Assembly: GCA_963788325.1 (NCBI GenBank)
Contig: CAWBGJ010000015.1
Location: 506,243 to 570,242 of the forward strand
Direction: 5' to 3'
Source: Prado023 sp963788325
Lineage (GTDB): Bacteria > Actinomycetota > Actinomycetes > S36-B12 > CAIYMF01
DNA: 64,000 nucleotides
Shown here one piece after another: positions 45,134 to 54,981 of the stretch; within the stretch, counting starts at the first letter, position 1, and each line of letters begins with the position of its first letter. Below the pieces are notes generated by a model that searched no databases, was not told the origin of the DNA, and worked only from the letters and a program-made list of their open reading frames with translations. A program made the translations under genes and the position numbers.

Positions 45134-47198
45134 ATGGGCGAGTACGACCTCCTGTTCGAACCAGTGGTGATCGGCCCGAAGATCGCGCCGAACCGCTTCT
45201 ACCAGGTGCCCCACTGCAACGGTCTCGGGCTACCTGCGGCCCCGCTCGCACGCGGCCATGCGCGCGGCGAAGGCGGAGGGCGGCTGGGGTGTGGTCTGCA
45301 CCGAAGAGGTCGAGATCCATCCCTCCAGCGACATCGCCCCGTGCGTCGAGGGCCGGATCTGGGATGACGACGACGTCGCGGGCCACCGGCTGATGACCGA
45401 GGCGGTCCATGCGCACGGCGCGCTGGCGGGGATCGAGCTGACCCATACGGGACTCGACGCCCCGAACCACTACTCCCACCTCACGGCGATCGGACCCCGC
45501 AGCGAGGGGGTCCTCGGCGGCACCGGGTACGAGCCGGTCCAGACGCGCGCGATGACGCGCCGGGACTTCGCTGACGTCCGCCGCTGGCACCGCAATGCCG
45601 CGCTCCGCGCCCGCGACGCCGGCTTCGACATCGTCTACTGCTACGCCGCCCACGGGCTCACCCTGCCCATGCAGCTGCTCTCCCGGCGGCACAACGACCG
45701 CACCGACGAGTACGGCGGCAGCCTGGAGAACCGGGTCCGGTTCTTCCGCGAGCTCATCGAGGACACGCACGAGGCGGTCGGCGACGACTGCGCGGTGGCG
45801 GTGCGGCTGGCCGTCGACGAGCTGATCGGGCCGGCTGGGATCACCAACGACGGGGAGGCCACCGAGATCGTCGCCATGCTGGCCGAGCTGCCCGACCTGT
45901 GGGACGTCAACGTCTCGGGCTGGAGCAACGACTCCGCGACCTCGCGCTTCGCGCCCGAGGGCCACCAGGAGCGCTACATCGCGTTCGTCAAGTCGCTGAC
46001 GACCAAGCCCGTGGTGGGCGTGGGTCGCTACACCAGCCCGGATGCGATGGTCTCCGCGGTGCGCCGCGGCGTGCTCGACCTGATCGGCGCCGCGCGCCCG
46101 TCCATCGCCGATCCGTTCCTGCCGCAGAAGGTCCGTGATGGCCGCACCGAGTCGATCCGCGAGTGCATCGGGTGCAACATCTGCGTCTCCACCGATCCCA
46201 AGGGATCGTGCCGATCCGCTGCACCCAGAACCCCACGATGGGTGAGGAGTGGCGCCGCGGCTGGCACCCGGAGCGGATCGCCGTGCGCCGGAGCGCGGCG
46301 CCGGTGATGGTGGTCGGCGCCGGGCCGGCGGGGCTCGAGGCCGCCCGGGCGCTGGGCCAGCGCGGGCACGACGTGCAGCTGCTCGAGGCGCGCCCGGAGG
46401 TCGGCGGACGGGTGGTACGCGAGGCGCTGCTGCCGGGCTTGGCCGCCTGGCGGCGGGTCGTCGACTGGCGGCGCACCGAGATCGCGGGGCTCCCGCGTGT
46501 GGAGGTGTTCCCCGCCTCGCCGATGACGGCGCAGGACATCCTGGACACCGGCGTGCGGGATGTGGTGGTCGCCACCGGGGCCACCTGGCGCCGGGACGGT
46601 CGTGGCCGCTCGACCGGCGCGGCCATCACCGGGCACGACCAGGCGCGGGTCTACACCCCCGACGACATCCTCGAGGATCTCGTGTCGGGCGCCTGGCGAC
46701 TGCCCGAGGGCGAGGTGGTGATCTACGACGACGACCACTACGTGATGGGCGGGCTGCTGGCCGAGCTGGCTGGCGCAGCGGGGTCATCGAGTGACGCTGC
46801 TGACGGCTGCGCCGCTGGTGTCGTACTGGACCCAGTACACCCTCGAGCAGGAGCGCATCGAGCGTCGCCTGGTCGACCTCGGGGTGCGCCTGCGGCCGCG
46901 GACCACGCTGGCGAGCATCGCGGCCGACCACGTGATGACCGAGTCGGTCGTGAACGGGGCGGTCGAGCAGCTGGGACGCGCCTGCGTGCTGCTCGTGGCC
47001 GACCGGACCCCGCGCACGGACCTCCACGAGGCCCTGTCCGTCGCGAAGGACGAGGGTGCGCTGGATTCCGTGCGCCTCATCGGCGACGCGGAGGCTCCAG
47101 GGCTCATCACGCAGGCAGTGTTCTCCGGCCATCGTGCGGCCAGGCAGTTCGGCGAGGATGTGGACCCTGATGGCGTGGAGTTCCTGCGCGAGGGATAG
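45134..47198 (+). pseudogene. Trimethylamine/histamine dehydrogenase-like NADH:flavin oxidoreductase, three frameshifts as written
   Basis: An Old Yellow Enzyme-type barrel (FMN), a 4Fe-4S site and ADP/FAD-binding domains in one protein of about 688 residues, as in TMADH. The N-terminus MGEYDLLFEPVVIGPKIAPN and VPHCNGLG lead to a barrel part (ELTHTGLDAPN, YCYAAHGLTLPMQLLSRRHN), the cluster Cys in CIGCNIC then RCTQNPTMGEEWRRGWHPER, a dinucleotide motif MVVGAGPAGLEAARALG, and a C-terminal part SYWTQYTLEQERIERRL. Three one-base changes break it: an extra G at 45227-45229, a missing G near 46203, and an extra G near 46767. Each repair yields perfect family motifs, so the real gene is probably intact. 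Its substrate is probably an amine, electrons going to ETF. Confidence 0.75.
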
Positions 47199-47430
47199 GG
47201 CGCACTCAAGGTGGCGACAGAAGGAGCTGCCGGTGGGCAAGGAGTGGCGACCAGCGGGATCGGCGGAACTGATCGACCTGAGCCGGGGCCGACCCGATGA
47301 CGGTGTTCGAGCGCATCGCTGATGTGGCCGGCACGGGAGATCGCAGTACGAGTGCACACCCTGCGAGTGCCTCCGGGGCGCGGACCCCAGCACCGTGGGC
47401 GCGGTTCCCCCCCCGTCCGGGGCCTTGCGT

Positions 47431-48045
47431 TCAGCTGAAGTCTGGTCCCGCGGTGCGGGTGCGCTTGATTTCGAAGAAGCCGGGGGTGCCGGCGACTGCA
47501 AGCACTCCATCCCACAACTGCCCGGCGGCGTCACCACGCGGTGTCGGGGTGACCACGGGGCCGAAGAAGGCGATCGTGGTCCCCTCGGGTCCGGGGACGT
47601 GCAGCACCGGAGTGCCCACGTCCATCCCGACCGGGTCCATGCCGCGATGATGCTCGGCGCGCAGCTCGCCGTCGAAGGCATCGGTATCTGCGGCTGCCCG
47701 CAACTCGGGGGGCAGTCCCACTTCGGCCAGGGCCTCGGCGCAGACCTCGGCGAAGTCGGTGCGGCCCCCGGGGTGGATGCGGGTGCCCATCGCTGTGTAC
47801 AGGGGCAGCGCCACCGAGTCGCCGTGCTCGAGTCGGGCAGCGGTCAGGATGCGCACCGGACCCCACGCCCGCCCCATCAGCTCGACGTACTCGTCGGGCA
47901 GGTCGCGACCCTCGTTGAGCACGGCCAACGACATCGTGTGCCAGCGGACGCGGACGTCGCGGACCTCCTCGACCTCGAGCACCCAACGGGAGGTCATCCA
48001 CGCCCACGGGCAGATCGGGTCGAACCAGAAGTCCACATCAACCAT
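47431..48045 (-). CDS. DsbA-family protein, mycothiol-dependent nitroreductase Rv2466c-like
   Basis: A 204-residue thioredoxin-fold protein. It begins MVDVDFWFDPICPWAWMTSR, the hallmark of the actinobacterial Rv2466c-like group; the insertion domain is alpha-helical, and TPVLHVPGPEG has the cis-Pro of the thioredoxin fold. The active site is Cys-Pro-Trp-Ala, so only one Cys is present instead of CPWC, suggesting a monothiol mechanism with mycothiol. No signal peptide, so cytoplasmic. The ATG at 48045 gives the canonical start. Confidence 0.82.
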   Translation of the reverse strand: MVDVDFWFDPICPWAWMTSRWVLEVEEVRDVRVRWHTMSLAVLNEGRDLPDEYVELMGRAWGPVRILTAARLEHGDSVALPLYTAMGTRIHPGGRTDFAEVCAEALAEVGLPPELRAAADTDAFDGELRAEHHRGMDPVGMDVGTPVLHVPGPEGTTIAFFGPVVTPTPRGDAAGQLWDGVLAVAGTPGFFEIKRTRTAGPDFS

Positions 48046-48390
48046 GCATGGATCATCACACGGGTTGGCGACGTCGCCAGCCACGCTGAGCGGCACCCGG
48101 GAAGCAGCGTCCCCCACGTCGTCGCTCGTCAGCCCCGCCAACCTTGCCGCCGATCCGGTCGTAATCCGGGTGGTGGCGGCGAGCCGGGCCGAACCTTGCC
48201 GAGGAGTTGGTCGTTGCGGCGTGGTCGGGGCGCCGAAGTAGCGACCACATCGACGGCGAGGTTGGCTTCCCCACCCTGAGCCATGGCGTCGAACGACCCA
48301 ATCGGATGCATGCCTGCGCTGCGCGCACCTTGCGCGCGAACCAGCCCAGTCCCCAAGCTCCGGCTCACCTCTGTGCGGGAGTTCGGAGAC
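48046..48390. other. 345-base spacer without recognised gene
   Basis: Between the DsbA-like start and the TetR end. Short frames exist on both strands, but none has codon bias, a ribosome site or similarity that I recognise. It should contain the promoter of the DsbA-like gene. Confidence 0.5.
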
Positions 48391-49083
48391 TCAACCGGAG
48401 GCGGAGCGCCTCGAGGACGCACCAGCTTCCTGCACGGCGTCGAGGATCAGGTCCAGCCCCGAGCCGAACACGTCAGCCGTCCGCAGGGCGCCCAGGTGCT
48501 TCGCCTCGCGCGCGAGGTTGGGATGGGTGTGGCGGTCGACCCGACCCAGGGGTGGCACCCAGTGGTCGTCGTCGTCCAGGGCTGCCCCGTCCGAGAGCCG
48601 CCCGGCGGCCATCGCCGCGGAGAAGGTCAGCACGTGGCTGGAGTACATGCCGTAGAAGCGGACGAGTTGCTCGCCCCGGAGCCCGGACTCGGCGAGGGCT
48701 GCGATCACCACCTCCATTGCGTCGAGCTCGGCGGATCCAGCCGTCGTGATCGATCCGGCGCGGACCCCCACGACAGGATGGGCCACGAGGCTGCGCAGGG
48801 TCTCGTGCGCGGCCCAGACCAGCCGCTCTCGCCACGGCAGCCCCCAGTTGAGTGTGCTCCAGATGTCGCCGAGCAGGCGGTCGAGCATCGCCGCGAACAG
48901 CGAGGACTTGTCGCGGAAGTGCCGATACACAGCCGTGGGATCCGCGCCCAGCTCGGCACCGAGCTTGCGGAAGCTGACGGCGTCCTCGCCTCCGGAGGCC
49001 GCCAGGCGCAGGGCTGCCTCCACGATCGTCTCGGCATCGAGCTGGGCCCGACGCCGCGGCTGGGCACCCACAGCAGTGCTCAC
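48391..49083 (-). CDS. TetR-family transcriptional repressor
   Basis: A 230-residue regulator. The N-terminal helix-turn-helix reads ETIVEAALRLAASGGEDAVS, then FRKLGAELGADPTAVYRHF and RDKSSLFAAMLDRLL, classic TetR. The C-terminal ligand domain resembles TetR_C-type proteins with several Trp and His residues (WVPPLGRVDRHTHPN). It starts with GTG at 49083 after an AGGAGGG site and diverges from the amide-uptake operon. The palindromic operator in the spacer lies over the operon promoter, so it probably represses that operon and itself until a substrate binds. Confidence 0.9.
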   Translation of the reverse strand: MSTAVGAQPRRRAQLDAETIVEAALRLAASGGEDAVSFRKLGAELGADPTAVYRHFRDKSSLFAAMLDRLLGDIWSTLNWGLPWRERLVWAAHETLRSLVAHPVVGVRAGSITTAGSAELDAMEVVIAALAESGLRGEQLVRFYGMYSSHVLTFSAAMAAGRLSDGAALDDDDHWVPPLGRVDRHTHPNLAREAKHLGALRTADVFGSGLDLILDAVQEAGASSRRSASG

Positions 49084-49121
49084 GTCCCTCCTCTAACTCT
49101 GGAAATCGCGAGAACTCTACA

Positions 49122-49172
49122 GTCAACACCGTAGTCAACACCGTTGACAGGGTGGTTCGGGTCGTCTACGGT
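49122..49172 (+). promoter_or_regulatory. TetR operator and near-consensus promoter of the amidohydrolase/ABC operon
   Basis: TTGACA (49144-49149) and TACGGT (49167-49172) are exactly 17 bases apart. A perfect palindrome GTCAAC-ACC-GTTGAC (49134-49148) overlaps the -35, and its left half GTCAACACCG is repeated at 49122-49131, 12 bases upstream. Bound repressor would hide the -35 and could also block the divergent tetR promoter. Transcription would start near 49179 and the amidohydrolase GTG is at 49201. Confidence 0.75.
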
Positions 49173-49200
49173 CCGGGATCACCAACGAACGGAGGCTCGG

Positions 49201-50844
49201 GTGCACGCCGAAGTGTTGTTCGTCAACGGATCGCTGTTCAGCGCGGGGATGCCCTCGTCGCGGCCCGGGATCCTGGCCGTTCGCTCGGGGCGGATCATGG
49301 CCGTGGGCCGATCGCACGAGGTGGACGACCTTCGCGGGCCGGACACCGAGATCGTGGATCTCGCCGGCGGGCTCCTGCTGCCGGGCTTCCAGGACGCGCA
49401 CGTCCACCCGGTGATGGCTGGGGTGAACCTCCTCCAGTGCGACCTGCACGACGAGACGTCCGCCGAGGGCGCGCTGGCCCGGATCGCGTCCTACGCCGAG
49501 TCGCGCGCTGATGCTCCCTGGATCGTCGGTGCGGGCTGGTCCATGGAGCATTTCCCGGGCGGGATCCCGACCCGGCAGCAGCTCGACTCGGTAGTGGCCG
49601 ACCGGCCCGCCTACCTGACCAATCGCGACGGGCACGGCGTGTGGGTGAACACCCGGGCCCTCGAGCTGGCCGGGATCACCGCCGAGACACCAGACCCAGC
49701 GGACGGCCGGATCGAGCGGGCGCCTGACGGCAGTCCGACGGGGATGCTGCACGAGGGAGCCAACCGGCTCGTGGAGCACCTATTGCCGGTCGTCGGCCCC
49801 GACGAGCAGCTCGCCGGCCTGCGAGCCGCCCAGGCCCACCTCTTCTCGTTGGGCATCACCGCGTGGCAGGACGCCGCGGTCGGGGCCATGTTCGGCCAGG
49901 CCGACATCCTGCCCGTCTACCTGCGGGCAGTGGGCTCCGGAGACCTCGTGGCCCGGGTCGTGGGCGCGCTCTGGTGGGACCGGGAGCGCGGCGCGGAGCA
50001 GATCCCGGATCTCGTCGCGCGCCGGGACGCCGGCAGCGTGGGTCGGTTCCAGTGCTCGACGGTCAAGATGATGCTCGACGGGGTCGCGGAGAACTTCACC
50101 GCCGCGATGCTCGAGCCCTACTTGGACGGGTGCGGCTGCCAGACCGGGAACTCCGGCCTGAGCTTCGTCGACCCGGCGGCCCTGAAGGAGTACGTGACCG
50201 AACTGGACGCGCAGGGCTTCCAGGTGCACTTCCACGCCCTCGGCGACCGGGCGGTGCGCGACGCCCTCGACGCCCTCGAGGCAGCCCTGGCCGCCAACGG
50301 CCCGACCGACCACCGACACCACCTGGCGCACCTGCAGGTGGTGCACCCCGAGGACATCCCGCGGTTCGCGCAGGTGGGCGCAACGGCCAACATCCAAGCG
50401 CTCTGGGCGCGCGCACGAGCCGCAGATGGACGAGCTGACGATCCCGTTCCTCGGCGATCGCCGCGCGTCATGGCAGTACCCGTTCGCCGACATCGCCAGG
50501 GCCGGGGGCGCGCTGGCCGCGGGCAGCGACTGGTCGGTGAGCAGCGCCGACCCGTTGGCGGGCATCCACGTCGCGGTCAACCGGGTCGCCCCGAGGCGCC
50601 GCCGGGCACCGAGCCGCTGTACCCGGACAGCGCCCTCTCGCTGGCCACTGCCCTGACGGCCTACACCTCCGGGTCCGCCCGGGTGAACCACCTCGACGAC
50701 GTCACCGGCCAGCTCACGGCCGGGAGGCTCGCGGACCTGGCCATCCTGGATCGCGACCCCTTCCAGGGCCCCGCTGATCAGATCGCTGCCTCGACCGTGA
50801 CCTCGACCTGGGTCGAGGGTCAGCAGGTCCACACACGCCCATGA
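49201..50844 (+). CDS. YtcJ-like amidohydrolase (contains a compensated frame shift)
   Basis: A 547-residue metal-dependent hydrolase of the amidohydrolase 3 group. The metal-binding motif HVHP is in GFQDAHVHPVM; the carboxylated-Lys position is likely STVKMMLDGV; further His motifs are FHALGDRAV and HLAHLQVVHP. Between about 50409 and 50590 the frame reads as Arg-rich nonsense, while another frame gives the expected motifs HEPQMDELTIPFLGDRR, WQYPFADIARAGGALAAGSD and WSVSSADPL. An extra C near 50409 and a missing C in the C-run at 50588-50592 explain this, so the real protein is probably intact. Members hydrolyse N-substituted formamides or other amides. GTG start, GGAGG upstream; the end touches the binding-protein region. 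Confidence 0.82.
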   Translation: MHAEVLFVNGSLFSAGMPSSRPGILAVRSGRIMAVGRSHEVDDLRGPDTEIVDLAGGLLLPGFQDAHVHPVMAGVNLLQCDLHDETSAEGALARIASYAESRADAPWIVGAGWSMEHFPGGIPTRQQLDSVVADRPAYLTNRDGHGVWVNTRALELAGITAETPDPADGRIERAPDGSPTGMLHEGANRLVEHLLPVVGPDEQLAGLRAAQAHLFSLGITAWQDAAVGAMFGQADILPVYLRAVGSGDLVARVVGALWWDRERGAEQIPDLVARRDAGSVGRFQCSTVKMMLDGVAENFTAAMLEPYLDGCGCQTGNSGLSFVDPAALKEYVTELDAQGFQVHFHALGDRAVRDALDALEAALAANGPTDHRHHLAHLQVVHPEDIPRFAQVGATANIQALWARARAADGRADDPVPRRSPRVMAVPVRRHRQGRGRAGRGQRLVGEQRRPVGGHPRRGQPGRPEAPPGTEPLYPDSALSLATALTAYTSGSARVNHLDDVTGQLTAGRLADLAILDRDPFQGPADQIAASTVTSTWVEGQQVHTRP

Positions 50845-50900
50845 CCACAGACCACCCCGCACCGCAGCCGCCTGGAACCCACGGAACCCCTGGAGGAACG

Positions 50901-52583
50901 ATGACCGTCTCCCATCCCCGATCCCACCGCACCCGGCGCCGCCTGGCACTGATCGCTGGCCTGGCCAGCGCCGGTCTGCTGCTGACCGCGTGCAGTGGCA
51001 CGGCCAACGACGACGACCCCTCAGCCTCGGCGGGCGCGACCGGGTCCACCGCGGCGTTCGAGCTCACCGCCGACACGCCTGAGCCGGTGGGCGACGTCGA
51101 CTCGTTCACGTGGTCGCTGTATGCCGAGCCGCTGAGCCTGAACTACGCCTATGCCTTCGACTACCCGCCCAACCAGGTGCTGGCCAACGTCTGCGAGAGC
51201 CTGCTGCGCTGGAACGCCGACCTGTCGTACTCCCCGGGTCTGGCCACGGAGTGGGCCAACCCCGACCCGACCACGTGGGTCTACCAGATCCGCCAGGGGG
51301 TCACCTTCCACGACGGCAGCACGATGGATGCCGACGATGTCGTGGCCTCGCTGAGCTACCACCTCAACCCGGAGGTGGGCTCCTACTGGGCCAGCGTGTA
51401 TCGCAACGTCAAGTCCATCGAGAAGACCGGCGACTACGAGGTCACCGTGACCCTGACCCAGCCCGATGCCCTGTGGAACCAGTACATGGCGGTCACCCCG
51501 GGCACGGTCGAGTCCGCCGACACCCTCGCCGAGGCCGGAGCCGACTACGGCAACCCGTCCACCGGCGTGAACTGCACAGGGCCCTTCACGTTCGGATCCT
51601 GGCAGCCCGGCCAGAGCATCACCCTGACCAAGAGCGACACGTACTGGGACCCCGAGCTCGCCGCGAAGTCGGGCGAGGTCAAGTTCGTCTTCCTGCAGGA
51701 CCCCACCACGCGGATCAACGCGTGGCAGACCGGTGAGGTGGACGGCGGCTGGGGGGTACCGGCCAACGGTTTCGCCCAGTTGCAGTCCGGTGGACCGGGG
51801 AGCCTGTTCTTCGGCACGAACACCACGGTCACCAGCCAGATCGTCAACGACCTCGAGGGGCCGCTCGGCGATGTGCGGGTCCGGCAGGCACTCCTGATGG
51901 CCATCGACCGCGCGGGTATCGTCGCCGCGGGAGAGAAGGGCGTCGGCGAGGTGGCTGAGGCGCTGACGACCCGGTCGGTGTGGGTCGGCGTGCCCGAGGC
52001 AGATGTCGAGAGCTACTTCTCGGGGCTGGCCCAGTACCCGTACGACCCGGAGAAGGCCAAGGCCCTGGCCGCGGAGGCCGGCGTTGCGGGACAGGAGATC
52101 GTGATCGCCACGAGCCCGGTCGCCTCGAGCGCCGATGTGGTGGCCCAGGCCACCGCCGAGGCCGCCAAGCTCATCGGGCTGGTCCCGGAGATCCGGACCA
52201 TCTCGCCGGACACCTACTCGACCCTGTTCAGCGATCCGGCGGCCCGGGAGGGCATCGACCTGTTCTTCACCTCCTGGTACGTCTCCCTCGGTGATCCGAT
52301 GGAGATGTACGGTGTGCTGCGCACGGGCGAGTTCAGCAACTACGGCCTCTGGTCGGACGCGGCGTTCGACGCCGCGACCGAGGAGGCCCTGGCCACCGCC
52401 GACGTGGCCGAGCGCGCCACGCACAGCGCCAAGGCGCAGCGCATCGCACAGGACCAGTTGCCCTGGCTGCCCCTGTACACCGCACCCACCTCCCTGTGGC
52501 TCGGCCAGTCGATCACCGGGGTCGCGCCCTCGATCAACTACATGTACTTCCCGTGGGCGGCCACGATCGGCGCGGCATCGTGA
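50901..52583 (+). CDS. ABC transporter substrate-binding lipoprotein, family 5 (peptide/nickel type)
   Basis: A 560-residue extracellular solute-binding protein. The signal ends in a lipobox LLLTAC, so it is attached to the membrane by a lipidated Cys. Family motifs include LLRWNADLSYSPGLATEW and WVYQIRQGVTFHDGSTMDADD, with FTFGSWQPGQSITL and LLMAIDRAGIV. The ATG at 50901 has GGAGGA upstream; an earlier in-frame ATG at 50841 overlaps the amidohydrolase stop. It captures a peptide-like or amide-containing substrate for the two permeases encoded downstream. The stop overlaps the amidase start (GTGA). Confidence 0.9.
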   Translation: MTVSHPRSHRTRRRLALIAGLASAGLLLTACSGTANDDDPSASAGATGSTAAFELTADTPEPVGDVDSFTWSLYAEPLSLNYAYAFDYPPNQVLANVCESLLRWNADLSYSPGLATEWANPDPTTWVYQIRQGVTFHDGSTMDADDVVASLSYHLNPEVGSYWASVYRNVKSIEKTGDYEVTVTLTQPDALWNQYMAVTPGTVESADTLAEAGADYGNPSTGVNCTGPFTFGSWQPGQSITLTKSDTYWDPELAAKSGEVKFVFLQDPTTRINAWQTGEVDGGWGVPANGFAQLQSGGPGSLFFGTNTTVTSQIVNDLEGPLGDVRVRQALLMAIDRAGIVAAGEKGVGEVAEALTTRSVWVGVPEADVESYFSGLAQYPYDPEKAKALAAEAGVAGQEIVIATSPVASSADVVAQATAEAAKLIGLVPEIRTISPDTYSTLFSDPAAREGIDLFFTSWYVSLGDPMEMYGVLRTGEFSNYGLWSDAAFDAATEEALATADVAERATHSAKAQRIAQDQLPWLPLYTAPTSLWLGQSITGVAPSINYMYFPWAATIGAAS

Positions 52584-54001
52584 CCGACCTCGCGTGGATC
52601 AGCGCCACCGAGGCCAGCCGGCTGATGCAGCGGCGCGAACTGTCGCCAGTGGACCTGCTCGAGGCGGTCCTGGCCAGGACTGACCAGGTGGAGCCGCGCA
52701 TCAACGCGTTCACCGAGCAGCTGCGCGACGAGGCTCGAGCCGCGGCCGTCGAGTCGGAGCGCCGGTTCGCCGGAGGGGGGCCGATCCGCCCACTCGAGGG
52801 GATCCCGCTGGCCCTCAAGGAGGAGCAGCCGATCGCGGGCCGCACCATCGAAGAGGGGTCCCTGCTCGAGAAGGGCGTCATCGCCGAAGTGACCCACCCC
52901 GTCGTGACCCGCGTGCTCGAGGCGGGTGCGGTCGTCCATGCCCGCACCACCACGCCGGAGTTCTCGTGCGCCGTGTTCACGCACAGCGAGCTGTGGGGGG
53001 TGACCCGCAACCCGTGGAACCTCGAGATGACCCCGGGCGGTTCGTCCGGCGGCTCGGGAGCAGCGCTGGCGGCCGGCACGACCGTGCTGGCGACCGGGTC
53101 GGACATCGGGGGCTCGATCCGCATCCCCTCGTCGTTCTGCGGGGTGGTCGGGTTCAAGGCACCGTTCGGACGGGTGCCCGGCTTGGCCCCGTTCAACCAG
53201 GACACGTACTGCGCCGACGGGCCGATGGGCCGGACGGTGGCCGACGTCGCACGGCTGCAGAACGTCCTGGCCGGGCCCTGGGCCGGCGACCAGGCCTCCC
53301 TGCGCCCCGCGCTGCGCCTACCGCCCGAGCCGCAGCCGGCCGCGGGGATGCGGGTGGCCCTGTGCCTGCGGCTCGGTGACTTCGCTCTCGACCCCGAGGT
53401 CGAGGCGGCCACCCGCGCAGCAGCCGACGCCCTGCGCGGGGCCGGGGTCACCGTCGAGGAGGTCGACCTGCCGTGGACCACCGACGTGATCCTCGAGGCC
53501 GCTTGGGCGCACTTCGGCGCCATCTTCGGGGCATCGCTGGACCTCCTGGCCGGAGATCGGCCCGACCTGCTGATGCCCTACACGCGCCAGTTCGCCACGC
53601 GCGCCGCGGAGCATGCGGACGTGGGCAGCCGGCTGGCGGGGATGGTCGCCGAGGCCGAGATCTACCGGCCCCTCGGCGAGCTGCTCGAGGGCTACGACGC
53701 ACTGCTCGCCCCGACGGTCGGCACGACGGGCCTGCGCGCCGGGGAGGACTACCTGGACACCCTGCTGCGCATCGGCGACCAGGAGGTCGAGTGGGAGAGC
53801 GCCCTGATGACGATCCCGTTCAACGTGATCGGCCGGGTGCCCGTCCTGAGCGTCCCGACCGGCCGGGCCTCGAACGGGGTGCCGACCGGGATGCAGATCG
53901 TGGGGCCCACGTACCGCGATGACGTGGTGTTCCGGCTCGGCGCCGCACTGGAGGCGGTCCTCCCGGCGTGGGGCGACCCGCAGTGGCGGCCGGTGCTGTG
54001 A
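52580..54001 (+). CDS. Amidase (amidase signature family)
   Basis: A 473-residue cytoplasmic hydrolase of amides. The Ser-cisSer-Lys triad is clear: Lys in PLALKEEQPIAG, the first Ser in TPGGSSGGSGAALAAG, and the nucleophile in GSDIGGSIRIPSSFCG. It is a distant relative of GatA at the left edge but lacks gatB/gatC neighbours. Lying between the binding protein and the permeases, it probably cleaves the imported substrate. The GTG at 52580 overlaps the upstream stop by four bases, and its own stop overlaps the permease start the same way. Confidence 0.92.
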   Translation: MTDLAWISATEASRLMQRRELSPVDLLEAVLARTDQVEPRINAFTEQLRDEARAAAVESERRFAGGGPIRPLEGIPLALKEEQPIAGRTIEEGSLLEKGVIAEVTHPVVTRVLEAGAVVHARTTTPEFSCAVFTHSELWGVTRNPWNLEMTPGGSSGGSGAALAAGTTVLATGSDIGGSIRIPSSFCGVVGFKAPFGRVPGLAPFNQDTYCADGPMGRTVADVARLQNVLAGPWAGDQASLRPALRLPPEPQPAAGMRVALCLRLGDFALDPEVEAATRAAADALRGAGVTVEEVDLPWTTDVILEAAWAHFGAIFGASLDLLAGDRPDLLMPYTRQFATRAAEHADVGSRLAGMVAEAEIYRPLGELLEGYDALLAPTVGTTGLRAGEDYLDTLLRIGDQEVEWESALMTIPFNVIGRVPVLSVPTGRASNGVPTGMQIVGPTYRDDVVFRLGAALEAVLPAWGDPQWRPVL

Positions 54002-54981
54002 GCCAGGGGCGAGGCGGCTCGAGGCACAGCACGGCCCGGGGCATCGCGAGCAAACTGCTCGGGCTCGTGGCCACGCTGGTCGTGACCTCGTTCCTGGTCT
54101 TCTTTTCGCTGTACCTCGCCCCCGGGGACCCGATCAACTTCCTCGTGCAGGGCCGCAGCCCCTCCCCCGAGGCCATCGCCGCCATCGAGAGCTACTACGG
54201 GCTCGACCAGTCGCTGCCGGTGCAGTACCTGACCTGGCTGGGCAATGCGCTGCAGGGCGACTTCGGCACCTCGTTGGTCTACCGCGAGGACGTCAGCACG
54301 CTGATCGGCGCACGGCTGCCCACCTCCATGGCGATGGTCGGGCTCTCGGCGGTGATCATCCTGGTCGTGGGCCTGGGCGCGGGGATCACCGGCGCCCTCA
54401 CTGCCGGACGCTTCGCCGACCGGGCGGTGCTCGTCAGCGTCACGGTTCTGGCCGCGATCCCGGCGTTCGCCGCAGCCGTGATGCTCACCTCGCTGTTCGC
54501 CGTCCGGCTGGGGGTCTTCCCAACCTTCGGCTCCGGATCAGGCTTCACCGACCGGCTGTACCACCTCACGCTGCCCTCGATCGCGCTGTCGCTGACGTTC
54601 ATCGCGCTGGTGGCCCGGGTGACCCGCTCGTCGATGCTCGAGGAGCTGGGCCGCGAGCACGTCGAGGTCGCGATGAGCCGGGGCGGTGCGCGCCACACGG
54701 TCGTCCGTCGGCACGTCATGCGCAACGCCGCCGGGCCGATCCTGACGATCTCCGGGCTCCTGGTGGCCGGGCTGCTGGTCTCCAGCGCCATCGTCGAGAC
54801 AGCCTTCGGCCTCGACGGGCTGGGCTCGCTGCTGGTCAGCTCGGTGGACCGCGGCGACTTCCCCGTGGTCCAGGCGCTGGTGCTGCTCGTCGTCACGACC
54901 TTCGTGGTCATCAACTTCCTCGTCGACCTCGTGTACCCGTTGCTCGACCCGCGCCTGGCCGGCTGGGAGGCAGCCCGATGA
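53998..54981 (+). CDS. ABC transporter permease, DppB type
   Basis: A 327-residue inner-membrane permease with six helices. It has the N-terminal segment VVTSFLVFFSLYLAPGDPI, usual for DppB/OppB, and the loop that contacts the ATPase, EVAMSRGGARHTVVRRHV. The GTG at 53998 overlaps the amidase stop (GTGA). It pairs with the DppC-type protein below. Confidence 0.93.
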   Translation: MSQGRGGSRHSTARGIASKLLGLVATLVVTSFLVFFSLYLAPGDPINFLVQGRSPSPEAIAAIESYYGLDQSLPVQYLTWLGNALQGDFGTSLVYREDVSTLIGARLPTSMAMVGLSAVIILVVGLGAGITGALTAGRFADRAVLVSVTVLAAIPAFAAAVMLTSLFAVRLGVFPTFGSGSGFTDRLYHLTLPSIALSLTFIALVARVTRSSMLEELGREHVEVAMSRGGARHTVVRRHVMRNAAGPILTISGLLVAGLLVSSAIVETAFGLDGLGSLLVSSVDRGDFPVVQALVLLVVTTFVVINFLVDLVYPLLDPRLAGWEAAR

